The position numbers were made by a program, and so were the translations under genes. The notes below the pieces were generated by a model, which was not told the DNA's origin, did no database searches, and was given only the letters and a program-made list of their open reading frames with translations. This document shows, piece after piece, positions 9,926 through 19,375 of a DNA stretch of 64,000 bases. The first letter of the stretch is position 1, and every line of letters begins with the position of its first letter. Origin of the DNA: Nannocystis exedens (GTDB lineage Bacteria > Myxococcota_A > Polyangia > Nannocystales > Nannocystaceae); assembly GCF_002343915.1 (NCBI RefSeq), contig NZ_NETK01000001.1, positions 8,136,001 to 8,200,000 of the forward strand, read 5' to 3'.

Positions 9926-10624
9926 ATGGCCGTCGATCTCACCGTCGATCCGACGCATGAACCCTATCCCGACAGCTTCTTCTCGGTCGGCTGGCGCTTC
10001 GAGCCCGATCCGGCCCGGCCCGCGCAGGCGCCACCGCCGCTGCTCGGCGATCTGCGGGCGATCCTCGCCATCACCGCGCGACACGAGCTCCTGATCCCGT
10101 CCCAGGTGCAAGATCGCGGGCGGCGGATCGCGCTGCAGGCCGACTCTGCCGAGGAGTTCATCGACCGACTCTCGGCCCTGCTCGAGACCGGCGAACTCGG
10201 CCCCTACCTCGACGAGATCGCAGGCCACGGCCGGGTCGAGCGCCCAGACGGCACCCGCGTGCGACAGGACGGCCTGATCTTCCTGCAAGACCTCCGCCTG
10301 CACGAGCGCACGTACTCGGTGGGCACGCGCAAGAGCCTGTGGACGCCGATCGCGCTCGACCGCAGCTTCGGCTTCGAGTGGCAAGTCGAGCTCGCCGACC
10401 GCAACGGGCCCCGCCTCGAGCGTTGCCTGCGGGAGATCGACGCGGCGCTCGGTCTCGCCGTCGATCCGCCGGCGCACGAGCTCGACCGCGAGCAGCCGAT
10501 GTGGATCCACGGCTTCAAGCTCTTCACGAGCCCGCAGATCCTCCGCAGCGAGTTCGCCGCCGATCCGCCGCCGGGGCTGGCGTCGATCGAACGATTCATC
10601 GCACCCGGATGGTCCATGGCATGA
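9926..10624 (+). CDS. Unknown cytoplasmic protein, 232 aa
   Basis: A 232-residue soluble protein with no signal peptide or membrane helix and good protein-like composition. It is acidic with several Trp and Phe. A stretch RLHERTYSVGTRKSLWTPI lies near residue 129-147. I do not recognise the family. It is divergent from the histidine kinase with 109 bases between starts, so both could be controlled from the same intergenic region. Confidence 0.65.
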   Translation: MAVDLTVDPTHEPYPDSFFSVGWRFEPDPARPAQAPPPLLGDLRAILAITARHELLIPSQVQDRGRRIALQADSAEEFIDRLSALLETGELGPYLDEIAGHGRVERPDGTRVRQDGLIFLQDLRLHERTYSVGTRKSLWTPIALDRSFGFEWQVELADRNGPRLERCLREIDAALGLAVDPPAHELDREQPMWIHGFKLFTSPQILRSEFAADPPPGLASIERFIAPGWSMA

Positions 10625-10912
10625 CGCGATTGCTCGGCGCACGCGACAATTAGCGAAGGGGCGAGCATGCGCCCATGGGCCCCGAAACCGCGCCGCACGC
10701 GGGTCCATTCGCGGTATCGCGCGCGCGAGACCGTGGCCGGGAGCCGCTGCGCTGCGTCACCATCGTGCGCGTCTCCACGCGCGGGGCGTCGCGGTCTACG
10801 TCCGCCGTGTCGACCCGATCACATGAGAAGCCAATGGAGGTAGCTGCGCCGGGGCCGCGTGATAGAACCGAAGTTCAGGCCGTTGAGCCCAGGCACCCGG
10901 CGGAGGACGAAC

Positions 10913-11650
10913 ATGTACATTTACGGAGTCGACACGAGCGGCAATTTGCAGTGGTACCGACACGACGGGTGGCGCGACGGCAGTGAACGCTGGGCCGGCC
11001 CGATTCAGGTGGGTCACGGCGGCTGGCTCGGCTATCGACGCATCTTTGCCAGCAGCGGAGGTGTCATCTACGGGATCGACGGGAACGGTGACCTGCAGTG
11101 GTACCGACACGACGGGCGCCAGGACGGCGAGCACCTCTGGTCCGGCCCGGTCGAGGTCGGGCACGGCGGCTGGCTCGGTTTCAAGCGGACGTTCGCCAGC
11201 AGCGAGGGCATCCTCTACGGGATCGACGGGAGCGGCAACCTGCAGTGGTATCGGCACGACGGCTGGCAAAACGGTACGGACCAGTGGTCCGGCCCGGTCG
11301 AGGTGGGGCACGGCGGCTGGCTGGGCTTCGAGCGGGTCATCGCCACCAGCGGCGGCATCCTGTATGCAGTCGATGGGAGCGGCAACCTGCAGTGGTACCG
11401 TCACGACGGCTGGCAGGACGGTACGGACCAGTGGTCCGGCCCGATCCAGGTGGGTCACGGCGGATGGCTCGAGTACAAGCGTCTCTTCGCCAGCGGCGAG
11501 GGCGTCATCTACGGTGTCGATGGGAGCGGCAACCTGCAGTGGTACAGGCACGACGGGTGGAGGGACGGCACGCACCGCTGGGCCGGGCCGGTCGAGGTGG
11601 GTCACGGCGGCTGGCTCGCGTACGACACGGTGTTCGCTTCCTACGAGTAG
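10913..11650 (+). CDS. Tachylectin-2-like five-bladed beta-propeller lectin
   Basis: A 245-residue protein made almost wholly of five tandem repeats. The motif LQWYRHDG occurs five times at an exact 49-residue period (147 bases; TGGTA at 10952, 11099, 11246, 11393, 11540), each followed by a W(A/S)GP(I/V)(E/Q)VGHGGWL segment. Tachylectin-2 has five blades of similar length that bind GlcNAc/GalNAc, so a carbohydrate-binding propeller is likely. The ATG at 10913 follows GGAGGACGAAC, which fixes the start. There is no signal peptide, a known feature of some myxobacterial lectins, so how it would leave the cell is open. Confidence 0.88.
   Translation: MYIYGVDTSGNLQWYRHDGWRDGSERWAGPIQVGHGGWLGYRRIFASSGGVIYGIDGNGDLQWYRHDGRQDGEHLWSGPVEVGHGGWLGFKRTFASSEGILYGIDGSGNLQWYRHDGWQNGTDQWSGPVEVGHGGWLGFERVIATSGGILYAVDGSGNLQWYRHDGWQDGTDQWSGPIQVGHGGWLEYKRLFASGEGVIYGVDGSGNLQWYRHDGWRDGTHRWAGPVEVGHGGWLAYDTVFASYE
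10952..11645 (+). repeat. Five 147-bp coding repeats
   Basis: DNA-level tandem repeats inside the lectin gene, in perfect register at 147 bases. Identity between neighbouring units is high in the WYRHDG and GHGGWL codons, indicating recent duplication or gene conversion. Confidence 0.85.
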
Positions 11651-12058
11651 CAGCGCGCACCGCGGGCCGTGGTCGTCACGCCCAGGCGAATCGGCGTCGT
11701 CGCGACCGGTCGCGGCCGGTGCCGCGCCCGCGCCCCCGCTGAGCTGGCACCAGAGCCCCTTCAGGACCAGGGGCGCGGCGTATTGAGGTCGCGGGCGCCG
11801 GGGCGACACGAACCGGGTCAAGGCGGCGCTGCCATCGCTCGACGTGACAATGGCCGTGTCTGGCCATGCTTCGCCAGTCTGTTGACTTCCGGGGTGGCGC
11901 TCCCGCTTCGACGAGCTGCACCCGCGGCGGGCCCGCGGGCTGCCGGTGCATCCAGGCCGAACCGCTCCGCCGCGAGTTACGCGGTCAGCCGCTCGTGGTG
12001 GGATTGCAGATCCCGACCTTTAATCCACTCGCCACAGCGAAGGAGTGCGGTGGGGAGC
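11651..12058. other. Intergenic region between two propeller genes
   Basis: No gene is supported in these 408 bases. A perfect 6-bp dyad ATGGCC-GTGTCT-GGCCAT (11850-11867) could be a regulatory or weak terminator structure; no U tract follows. AAGGAG at 12039-12044 lies just before the next gene. Confidence 0.4.
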
Positions 12059-13912
12059 ATGTCTGTCTCAAGCTTCAAGAAGTCGTGGCGTCCGCTCGGC
12101 GTTGCGAGCGCGTCGGTGTTTCTCTGTAGCGCTGGCGGCGTGCACGGCGGTTGTGGCGAGCCCATCCAGGCCGAGGAGCCTCTGCACGACGTCCATGACG
12201 AGTCCGACGACGTTGTCCCTGGACAGGGGGAGGGCATCGACGCGGGGACGCTCGAGCTCGCCGCGCCGGCCTCGCCCTCGTGGGCCCCCGGCGACCGCTA
12301 CGCTCACTGCGACCAGATCCTCAGCCAGGGCATCTTCAACAAAGCGGACAGGACGTTCAATTACGACCAATACAAGGTCGTGATCGCCTCGGCATGCGCG
12401 GTCCTCCACACGTGGAACAGCACCGACCAGAGCGCCTTCAAGAAGGACTGCGGTAGCGACGCCGACACGAAGACCGTCGACGCCGGCGTCAACTTCGTCT
12501 TCGGGATGATTCCGGTCGGTGGTAGCGGCAGTTGGCAGACGACGGACGTCGACTCTTGGTGCACGACAGAGTCTTCGCGGAGAGCCCGGCGCGAGGAATT
12601 CTACAAGAGCAATTGCTGGAGCGGCGTCGAGTCTCACGGGCTCCAGACCGCCCGCACGGAGGTCATCCGGACGGCCGATCAAGGGATCGTCCAGGCATGG
12701 CTCAAGTGCGTCGAAAGCGCGGACGAGACGACGATCCTCGATTGTTACGGCCGCATGAGTGCCGACGAGGAGGGGTTGACGTTTTACGTCGAATACACGC
12801 GCACGAACCCGATTTTGCCCCTAACACTCGACCTCGAGTGGGATACGGTCAACGCGACGGCGAAGACGCCGCTCGAGGTGAGGATGGGCGAAGGAAACAT
12901 CATCGAGTACTTCACCATCGACAACCTCGCCAGGAGCACGAAGGTCATCATCAAGGGGTCCGGCGGGCACCTGAGCACGGGGAACGTGAGCTGCGAGTAC
13001 GAGCTCGGGCCCATCGAGCAGAAAATTTGTGACGGTCCGAACATCGTCGGGGAGCGCACGAATCGGCTCTACCAGGCGAACTCGCCGCTCTGCGCCGAGC
13101 CGTCGGACCAGCCGCCGCCCGTCGATGAGCCGCTGTGGATCGTTCAGTGGGACCGATTGCACCTGGTGAACCCCGAAAACGGCTTCTGGACCGTGCTCGG
13201 CGGTCCCGTGTGGCCCGATGCGACATCGATGACGGCCCGATGGGCGCCCGATCTGAAGGCGCTGTACATCATTCAGAACGATCGGCTGCACGAGGTGAGC
13301 CCGGCGGACGGGAGCTACAAGGTACTTCCGGATCAGACCGGCACGCCGAACGTGTGGGGAGGACCGACCTCCATGGCCGCAGTGGGGGACCATCTGTACA
13401 TCGTGCAGAACAGCCGCCTGCACCGGGTGAATCTCGACGGCCGCTGGCAGGTTCTCCCGGACCAGCAGGGCCTGACAGCGCGGTGGCACGGCACCAAGGC
13501 CATGGCTGTCCCCTGGGACAGCAACGACCTGTACATCGTGCAGAACGACCGCCTGCACCGCGTGGATCTCGACGGCCGCTGGGAGGTCCTGGCCGACCAG
13601 AACGGTCATGAGGCCGTCTGGGGAGGGCCGGTCGTGATGACCGCCCGGGAGGACCATCTGTACATCGTGCAACACTCACGGTTGCATCGCGTGGACCTCG
13701 ACGGCGACTACGTCGTGCTCCCGGATCAGTACGGCAATGTCGCCGTCTGGGGCGGAGCGACCGGGATCACCACCACTCGGGGAGACGATAACCTTTATAT
13801 CGTCCGGGACAGCAAGCTGTACCGCGTGACCCTCGAGGGTCACTGGGAGGTCCTTCCAGGTCAAGGCACCACGACAGAAGTCTGGGGAGGTCCGGTGCTC
13901 ATGAGCGGATAG
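12059..13912 (+). CDS. Secreted protein with C-terminal six-repeat tectonin-like beta-propeller
   Basis: A 617-residue protein. Residues 1-30 resemble a signal peptide (Lys/Arg, then a hydrophobic core ending GGVHGG). Residues about 40-355 form an unrecognised Cys-containing domain. From about residue 360 there are six repeats of the type (D/H)LYIVQNDRLHRV(D/N)LDGRW-VLPDQ--G--VWGGP, about 42-45 residues each, matching tectonin or TECPR-style propellers that bind carbohydrate or LPS. With the neighbouring tachylectin-like gene it forms a lectin pair. A GTG nine bases upstream of the ATG is an alternative start with better spacing from AAGGAG. Confidence 0.78.
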   Translation: MSVSSFKKSWRPLGVASASVFLCSAGGVHGGCGEPIQAEEPLHDVHDESDDVVPGQGEGIDAGTLELAAPASPSWAPGDRYAHCDQILSQGIFNKADRTFNYDQYKVVIASACAVLHTWNSTDQSAFKKDCGSDADTKTVDAGVNFVFGMIPVGGSGSWQTTDVDSWCTTESSRRARREEFYKSNCWSGVESHGLQTARTEVIRTADQGIVQAWLKCVESADETTILDCYGRMSADEEGLTFYVEYTRTNPILPLTLDLEWDTVNATAKTPLEVRMGEGNIIEYFTIDNLARSTKVIIKGSGGHLSTGNVSCEYELGPIEQKICDGPNIVGERTNRLYQANSPLCAEPSDQPPPVDEPLWIVQWDRLHLVNPENGFWTVLGGPVWPDATSMTARWAPDLKALYIIQNDRLHEVSPADGSYKVLPDQTGTPNVWGGPTSMAAVGDHLYIVQNSRLHRVNLDGRWQVLPDQQGLTARWHGTKAMAVPWDSNDLYIVQNDRLHRVDLDGRWEVLADQNGHEAVWGGPVVMTAREDHLYIVQHSRLHRVDLDGDYVVLPDQYGNVAVWGGATGITTTRGDDNLYIVRDSKLYRVTLEGHWEVLPGQGTTTEVWGGPVLMSG

Positions 13913-14451
13913 ACCTGCAGGGGCCCACGACCGAGCGGGCGAGCGCAGGTCCATCCGCGGATCGAGGGCCGCCACGAGCTCACCATGGAGCGCCCTGCCT
14001 GAGCCCGTGTTCGTGGTCGCCGACATCGTCCGGCCGGCCCGGGTCTGCGCAAACCTGCTCCGCAATGCCGCTCGCGCCACAGGCGCAGGGTTCGATCACC
14101 CCGTCGTCAACGTGGCCGCGCCCGAGGTGCTCGAGGACGGTGATCCCGAATCGCGGCGCCCGCCGGCTCGTGGGGCGCGCTCATGTCCGCGGCAAGAACG
14201 GGGACTTCACGCGCTTGCGCCCGTCCTGAACTTGCCCGCCCGGATCGTCGCGCTCGTCGGTCTCGTGCTGATGGCGCCGGTTCCGCCGCTGGTCGCGTTC
14301 GCGGTCCTCGGGGCTCCGGCTCGGACGCTGGGGTTGCTCGACGCGATCCTTCGAATCGTCCTGTCCTGACATTGACTCCTCCTCCAGGCGACATCATGGA
14401 GAGGCTGGTTTTCGCCGACAAGCCCATCAGCGCAGCGAATTCGCCTCTGCG
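13913..14451. other. Intergenic, uncertain short frame
   Basis: About 540 bases with no recognised gene. A minus-strand frame (14181-14372) would encode a 63-residue, highly charged peptide. The opposite strand reads as a hydrophobic segment over the same bases. Neither has a convincing ribosome site, so I do not call a gene. Confidence 0.4.
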
Positions 14452-16887
14452 TCACACCTGCAGCCGTCGAAGCCGGAGCACGCTGGCGATCACCGAGACC
14501 GAGCTCAGCGAGAGCGCCGCCACGGCGACGAGCGGGTGAAGCAGGATCCCGAACGCCGGGTAGAGCACGCCTGCAGCGATCGGCACGCCCGCGGCATGGT
14601 AGAGGAGCGCGAAGAGCAAGCTCTGCTTGATGTTGGCGATCGCCGCGCGGCTGAGCCTGCGCGCGCGCGCGATGCCGCGGAGGTCGCCCTTGACGAGGGT
14701 GATGTCGGCGCTCTCCACCGCGATGTCGGCGCCTGTCCCCATGGCGATGCCGACGTTCGCACGAGCCAGGGCCGGCGCGTCGTCGATGCCGTCCCCGGCC
14801 ATCGCGACGCCTCGGCCCTGCGCCTGCAGCCCCGCGATCGCCCCGGGCTTTCGAGCTGGCGGCACTCCTGCCAGGACCTCGTCGATGCCGACCTTGCGCG
14901 CCAGCTCGTCCGCGGTCGTCGGGTCGTCACCGGTGAGCATCACGACCCGGAGGCCCTCGGCGCGCAGGGCGGCCATCGCCTCCGGGGTGTTGGCCTTGAT
15001 CGGGTCGCTCACGCCGGCGAGGCCGACGACCGCCCCGTCGACGGCGACGAGCATGACGGAGTGCCCCTCGGCCCGTAGTGCCTCGGCGAGCTCGACGCTC
15101 GCTCCCGGGGCGACGTCGAGGTGCTGCATCAGCGCCGGGTTGCCGACCGCGACGCGACGGCCTTCGACGAGGCCGGTGACGCCCTCGCCTGGGACCGCCG
15201 ACAATTCCTCGGCGGTCGCGAGCTCGAGCCCTCTGGACGCCGCCGCCTCGAAGATCGCCGCCGCCGCCGGGTGCTCGCTGCCGCGCTCGAGGCTCGCGGC
15301 GAGGCGCAGGACCTCCGTCTCCCCGAGGATCGTCGTCGGCACCATTGCGACGAGCCTGGGCCGGCCCTCGGTCAAGGTGCCCGTCTTGTCGACGACGAGG
15401 GTGTCCACGCTCCGCATCGCCTCGATCGCTTCGGTGTTCTTGAACAGCACGCCGAAGTTCGCCGCCTGACCGGTCGCGACCATGAGCGACATCGGCGTCG
15501 CCAGCGCCAGCGCGCACGGACAGGCGATGATCAGCACGGACGCGGCGTTGATCAGCGCGTAGGTCATCCGCGGCTCGGGGCCCCACACCGCCCAGACGAC
15601 GAAGGTCAGCGTTGCCACGACCGCCGTGCTCAGCACCCAGTACGCCGCGACGCCGTCGGCCAGCCGCTGAATCGGCGCGCGGCTGCGCTGGGCCTGGTCG
15701 ACCGTGGTCGTGATCCGCGCGAGCAGCTCGTCTGCGCCGACCTTCTCGGCGCGGACGACCAGCGCTTCGTCGATGTTGACGGTGGAGCCGATGATGAAGT
15801 CGCCGGCACGTTTCTCGGCGAAGTTCGGTTCGCCCGTCACCATCGACTCGTCGACGAAGCTGTGGCCCGCGAGCACCACGCCGTCGACCGGGATCTTGTC
15901 GCCGGGCCTCACCCGCAGGCGATCGCCGACCTGGACCGTCTCGAGCGGGATCTCTTCCTCGCGGTCGCCCGCGACGAGCCGGCGCGCCGATGCTGCGGTC
16001 ACGTCGAGCATCCTGGAAACGGCTGCCGCGGGCCGGTGACGCGCCAGCAACTCCAGCACCTGACCGAGCAAGCCGAGCGTGACGATGACGGCCGCGGCGC
16101 CGAAGTAGACACCAGCCTGTCCGTCGCCCATTTTGAACGGGGGCGGAAAGAGCTGCGGCGCGAGCGCGGCGACCAGGCTATAGCCATAGGCCACCGCGAC
16201 GCCGAGCCCGATCAACGTGAACACGCCGACGCGACGGCTCCGCAACGACGACACCGCGCAGGCATGCAGCGGCCACGCAGCCCACAGGCACACGGGAGAG
16301 GCGAGGACGAGCTGGGCCAGGACGCTGGTGCGCATCGACAGGAACGCCCCGCGTCTGGGCAGGAAATCGTTGACGGCGAGGATGAGCAGAGGAACGGTCG
16401 ACAGCGCGGCGATCCAGAATCGTCGCTTCATCGCGCGCAGCTCGGGGCTCTCCTCGGCCCCCGGGCGCGGGATGCCGCGAGGCTCGAGCGCCCTGCCGCA
16501 GATCGAGCAGGGCCCGGGTTCGCTGCGGACCATCTGCGGATGCGTCGGGCACGTCCATTCGAGGCGACGCATCGCCGCCGAGGTCCCGAGTGGCGCGAGA
16601 GACATGCCACACTTCGGGCACGTCCCCGGGCCCGGCTGCTGCACCTCGGGGTGGACGGGGCAGGTGTACGCCGGCATGACCACGGTGCTGGCCGTCCCCG
16701 GCGAAGTATTGACATACCGCCCGGGCGCCGCCTCGAATTTGGCGCGACATGCGGCGCTGCAGAACTGATACGTATGCTCGCCCAGGTAGGCCCGATACCG
16801 GCCGTTCGCCTCGACGGCGAGGCCACAGACGGGATCTCGACCGACGAACGGCGCCGCTGGCGCTGGATCTTCCGCCACGGGCAGCAT
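14452..16887 (-). CDS. Copper-type P1B ATPase with YHS and two HMBD metal-binding domains
   Basis: An 811-residue heavy-metal pump. Residues about 15-58 are a YHS domain (DPVCGL...FCSAAC). Two HMBD zinc-ribbon-like modules follow ([10 protein letters not shown]...CPKCGM and [10 protein letters not shown]...CSICGR). Eight membrane helices surround TGEPNFAEK (actuator), [12 protein letters not shown] (transport motif), DKTGTLTEG (phosphorylated Asp), [10 protein letters not shown] and [10 protein letters not shown]. No classical MxCxxC HMA domain is present. The CPC motif and YHS/HMBD N-terminus point to copper or silver export. The hinge reads GDGIDDAP where GDGINDAP is usual. The ATG at 16887 places YHS at the N-terminus; no strong ribosome site is seen. 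Confidence 0.9.
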   Translation of the reverse strand: MLPVAEDPAPAAPFVGRDPVCGLAVEANGRYRAYLGEHTYQFCSAACRAKFEAAPGRYVNTSPGTASTVVMPAYTCPVHPEVQQPGPGTCPKCGMSLAPLGTSAAMRRLEWTCPTHPQMVRSEPGPCSICGRALEPRGIPRPGAEESPELRAMKRRFWIAALSTVPLLILAVNDFLPRRGAFLSMRTSVLAQLVLASPVCLWAAWPLHACAVSSLRSRRVGVFTLIGLGVAVAYGYSLVAALAPQLFPPPFKMGDGQAGVYFGAAAVIVTLGLLGQVLELLARHRPAAAVSRMLDVTAASARRLVAGDREEEIPLETVQVGDRLRVRPGDKIPVDGVVLAGHSFVDESMVTGEPNFAEKRAGDFIIGSTVNIDEALVVRAEKVGADELLARITTTVDQAQRSRAPIQRLADGVAAYWVLSTAVVATLTFVVWAVWGPEPRMTYALINAASVLIIACPCALALATPMSLMVATGQAANFGVLFKNTEAIEAMRSVDTLVVDKTGTLTEGRPRLVAMVPTTILGETEVLRLAASLERGSEHPAAAAIFEAAASRGLELATAEELSAVPGEGVTGLVEGRRVAVGNPALMQHLDVAPGASVELAEALRAEGHSVMLVAVDGAVVGLAGVSDPIKANTPEAMAALRAEGLRVVMLTGDDPTTADELARKVGIDEVLAGVPPARKPGAIAGLQAQGRGVAMAGDGIDDAPALARANVGIAMGTGADIAVESADITLVKGDLRGIARARRLSRAAIANIKQSLLFALLYHAAGVPIAAGVLYPAFGILLHPLVAVAALSLSSVSVIASVLRLRRLQV

Positions 16888-17258
16888 GAATTTTCTGTGG
16901 GCGGCAGCGCGACGGAGGGCAAGCTCGTCGGTCGCACCGCGGTCTGCCCGCCACCGTCGACGACGGCTGAGGAAAGCGATCCCAAGGGACAGCCGCACCG
17001 TTCGGCCGACTGCTCCATCACCCGAAGCGGGGCAGCGGCATGTTTCGAGCAGCGCAGGGGCCGCCACGGCTGACGCGAGCCGGGCCACTCGCCCGCGTCG
17101 GCGCGGTGCCGGGACTCGTCGGTCTCGCCGGCACCGGCAACAAGCGCGTCGGCCAGTCCTCTCCGCGCCGATCGTCCATGAGGCGAGCGCGGGCCACCCA
17201 CGGGTCGGGCCGCCGCGGACAGACGAGGGCGACGACGACGGCCCCGACGCCCGATCCG
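16888..17258. other. Intergenic, nothing recognised
   Basis: These 371 bases between same-strand genes contain no protein-like frame and no clear promoter or terminator. The open frame extending upstream of the copper ATPase is Arg-rich and reads as a shadow. Confidence 0.4.
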
Positions 17259-18092
17259 TCACTCGAAGTACGTGCTGTGCGAGACGTCCTTCCACGCCTC
17301 GTACTCCGCCCGCTGGGCGTCGAGCTTCGCCATGATCGCGGTCCAGCTGTCGGCGCCGAGGCTGAGGCGCTGAGGCGTGTCGCCCGACGTCGCCAGTCGA
17401 ACGAGGATCTTCGCCATCCGGTCGGGATCACCCGGGGCGAGCGCGCCCTCCTTGTCGTTCACCAGGAGGTCAATGATGGCATGCGCGGTCGCGCCATAGG
17501 CGTCGATCTTCGGGCTGCGGAGGTTGCGTTCGACGATGCCCGTACGGAACCCGCCCGGCTCGACGGACATCACCTTGATGCCGAGCGGCGCCACCTCCTG
17601 CGAGAGCGCCTCGGTGAGGCCTTCCAGCGCGAACTTGGACGCGCTGTAGTAGCCGAGCGCGGGCATGGCGACGACGCCGTTCATGGACGTGATGTTGATG
17701 ATGGCCCCGCGCCCCCGCGCGCGCATGCCGGGCAGGGCCGACCGTATGGTCTTCGCTACGCCGAAGACATTGGTCTCGAACAGCGTCCGGATCTTCTGAT
17801 CCTCTCCTTCCTCGACGGCGGCGAGATAGCCGACCGCCGCGTTGTTCACGAGCACGTCGATGCCCCCGCCCCACGCCTCGGCGGCGGCCACGGCCGCCTC
17901 GATTTCGTGGGGCCGGCTCAGATCCATCGATAGGGGCAGGACAGCGTCCGGATGCGCGTCGGCGAGCGTTCTGAGGCGGGCGTTGTCCCGCGCCGTGACG
18001 ACCACATGATGGCCGACCCCCAAGGCGGCGTTCGCGAGGGCGGCTCCCAGGCCGCTCGACGCTCCGGTGATAAACCAGGTCATGGCGTTCAT
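17259..18092 (-). CDS. Short-chain dehydrogenase/reductase
   Basis: A 277-residue classical SDR. It has [12 protein letters not shown] (cofactor), NNAAVGY, NITSMNG (catalytic Ser) and [11 protein letters not shown] (Tyr and Lys of YxxxK), then VEPGGFRTG. The 'D' after the second strand (SMDLS) suggests NADP(H) or NAD(H) cannot be separated here. The ATG at 18092 follows AAGGAGCAAGAAA. It lies 46 bases after the MDR gene on the same strand, so both may form an operon under the LysR protein upstream. Confidence 0.87.
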   Translation of the reverse strand: MNAMTWFITGASSGLGAALANAALGVGHHVVVTARDNARLRTLADAHPDAVLPLSMDLSRPHEIEAAVAAAEAWGGGIDVLVNNAAVGYLAAVEEGEDQKIRTLFETNVFGVAKTIRSALPGMRARGRGAIINITSMNGVVAMPALGYYSASKFALEGLTEALSQEVAPLGIKVMSVEPGGFRTGIVERNLRSPKIDAYGATAHAIIDLLVNDKEGALAPGDPDRMAKILVRLATSGDTPQRLSLGADSWTAIMAKLDAQRAEYEAWKDVSHSTYFE

Positions 18093-18138
18093 TTTCTTGC
18101 TCCTTCGGAATCAACGGTGGGCAAATGGAACCTTGAGT

Positions 18139-19254
18139 TCAGTGACGAAGAGCGAGAGTGCCTCCATGGAGGCGTCGCGGGACCCCGGGCGAAGCTTGGA
18201 CTTGCACGACCACCTTCCCGACGGCGCCGGTCTGCAGGTGCGCCACGGCGGCTGGAAGATCGGCGAAGTCATACGCGGCGGCCACGACAGGGCGGATCCC
18301 GAGGCTGTCGATGGCCCGGATCATGTCCTCGAGCGCGCGCCGGGGCCCGACGCCGATGGCCGAGAGGGTCGCCCGACGCAGGAGCAGCGGGCCGACCGGG
18401 GTCGTCACGCGATCGCTGCCCAGCAGCCCGACGAGCAGGATCCTCCCGCCGTAGGTGAGGGCCTCGACCGAGGTGGCGAGGTTTTCGCCGGCGGCCATTT
18501 CGATCACCGCGTCCGCGCCCCGCCCCTTCGTAAGCGCCATCACCTGGCGGTCCCAGTCAGGATGTGTGCGGTAGTTGACGCCGGCGCTTGCGCCCAGCTC
18601 CAGCCCGCGCGCGAGCTTCTCGTCGCTGCTGGAGGTCAAAATAACCTTCGCTCCGTGCGCTGCCGCGAACTGCACGGCGAAGAGCGAGACGCCGCCCGTG
18701 CCCTGCACAACCCACGTCTGTCCGGCGCGGACCCCTCCGATCTCGACGACCGCCATCCAGGCGGTCAGGCCGGCGGTCGGCAGGGTGCTCGCCTCGCCCC
18801 AACCCAGGGTCAGGGGCGCCGCCACCAGCATGTCTTCTCGCACCACCGCGAACTCGGCCAGTCGCCCTGAGACCGCGACGGTGTTGGTGCGGAGTCCTGG
18901 GGCCGCGCCGTCGACCCAGTCCTCGACGTCCAGGCCGATCACCCGATCCCCTACGCCAAACCGTGTGACGAGCGGCCCGACCTCGACGACCTCCCCGGAG
19001 AAGTCGCTTCCCGGAATGAATGGTTTCGCGAGCTCGCCCATCCGGCCCTCCCAGATCAGCAGGTCGCGGTAGTTGAGCGACACAGCGTGGACCCGGACCA
19101 GGACTTCGCCGGGCCCAGGTTCGGGCCTGGCGGCCTCCCGGAGCGCCAGGTTCCGAACGCCCGGCGCTTCGAGCTCCCATCGCAGCATGCGCGCGTTGAG
19201 CGGCGCCTGAGGGGCCTCGGAACGCTCCAGTGTCTTAGGGGCTGTACCTGTCAT
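18139..19254 (-). CDS. MDR-family NAD(P)-dependent alcohol dehydrogenase-like protein
   Basis: A 371-residue medium-chain dehydrogenase. The N-terminal GroES fold shows PGPGEVLVRVHAVSLNYRDLL and IPGSDFSGEVVEVG; the nucleotide-binding fold shows VQGTGGVSLFAVQFAAAHG and later GGRILLVGLLG. The typical catalytic-zinc Cys/His pair is not present, so it is closer to zinc-independent alkenal or quinone reductases. The ATG at 19254 follows AAGGAGGCGCGAC. The C-terminal 15 residues (after VVVQVQ) are variable and add a short basic tail. Confidence 0.83.
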   Translation of the reverse strand: MTGTAPKTLERSEAPQAPLNARMLRWELEAPGVRNLALREAARPEPGPGEVLVRVHAVSLNYRDLLIWEGRMGELAKPFIPGSDFSGEVVEVGPLVTRFGVGDRVIGLDVEDWVDGAAPGLRTNTVAVSGRLAEFAVVREDMLVAAPLTLGWGEASTLPTAGLTAWMAVVEIGGVRAGQTWVVQGTGGVSLFAVQFAAAHGAKVILTSSSDEKLARGLELGASAGVNYRTHPDWDRQVMALTKGRGADAVIEMAAGENLATSVEALTYGGRILLVGLLGSDRVTTPVGPLLLRRATLSAIGVGPRRALEDMIRAIDSLGIRPVVAAAYDFADLPAAVAHLQTGAVGKVVVQVQASPGVPRRLHGGTLALRH

Positions 19255-19375
19255 GTCGCGCCTCCTTCACATCGACGGTCATTCATCGCTGCAAAGATTT
19301 AGCGGCTCTCTGGACGGGGCTGCAGAGGGACAGGTCGCAATGCAGCCTCTCGAAAAACGGGAGGCTGCTGGCATC

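Noticed and set aside
14007-14369. Plus-strand frame with hydrophobic C-terminal half
   Set aside because: No ribosome site, and the opposite strand is highly charged over the same bases; the hydrophobicity is probably the complement effect. No family match by eye.
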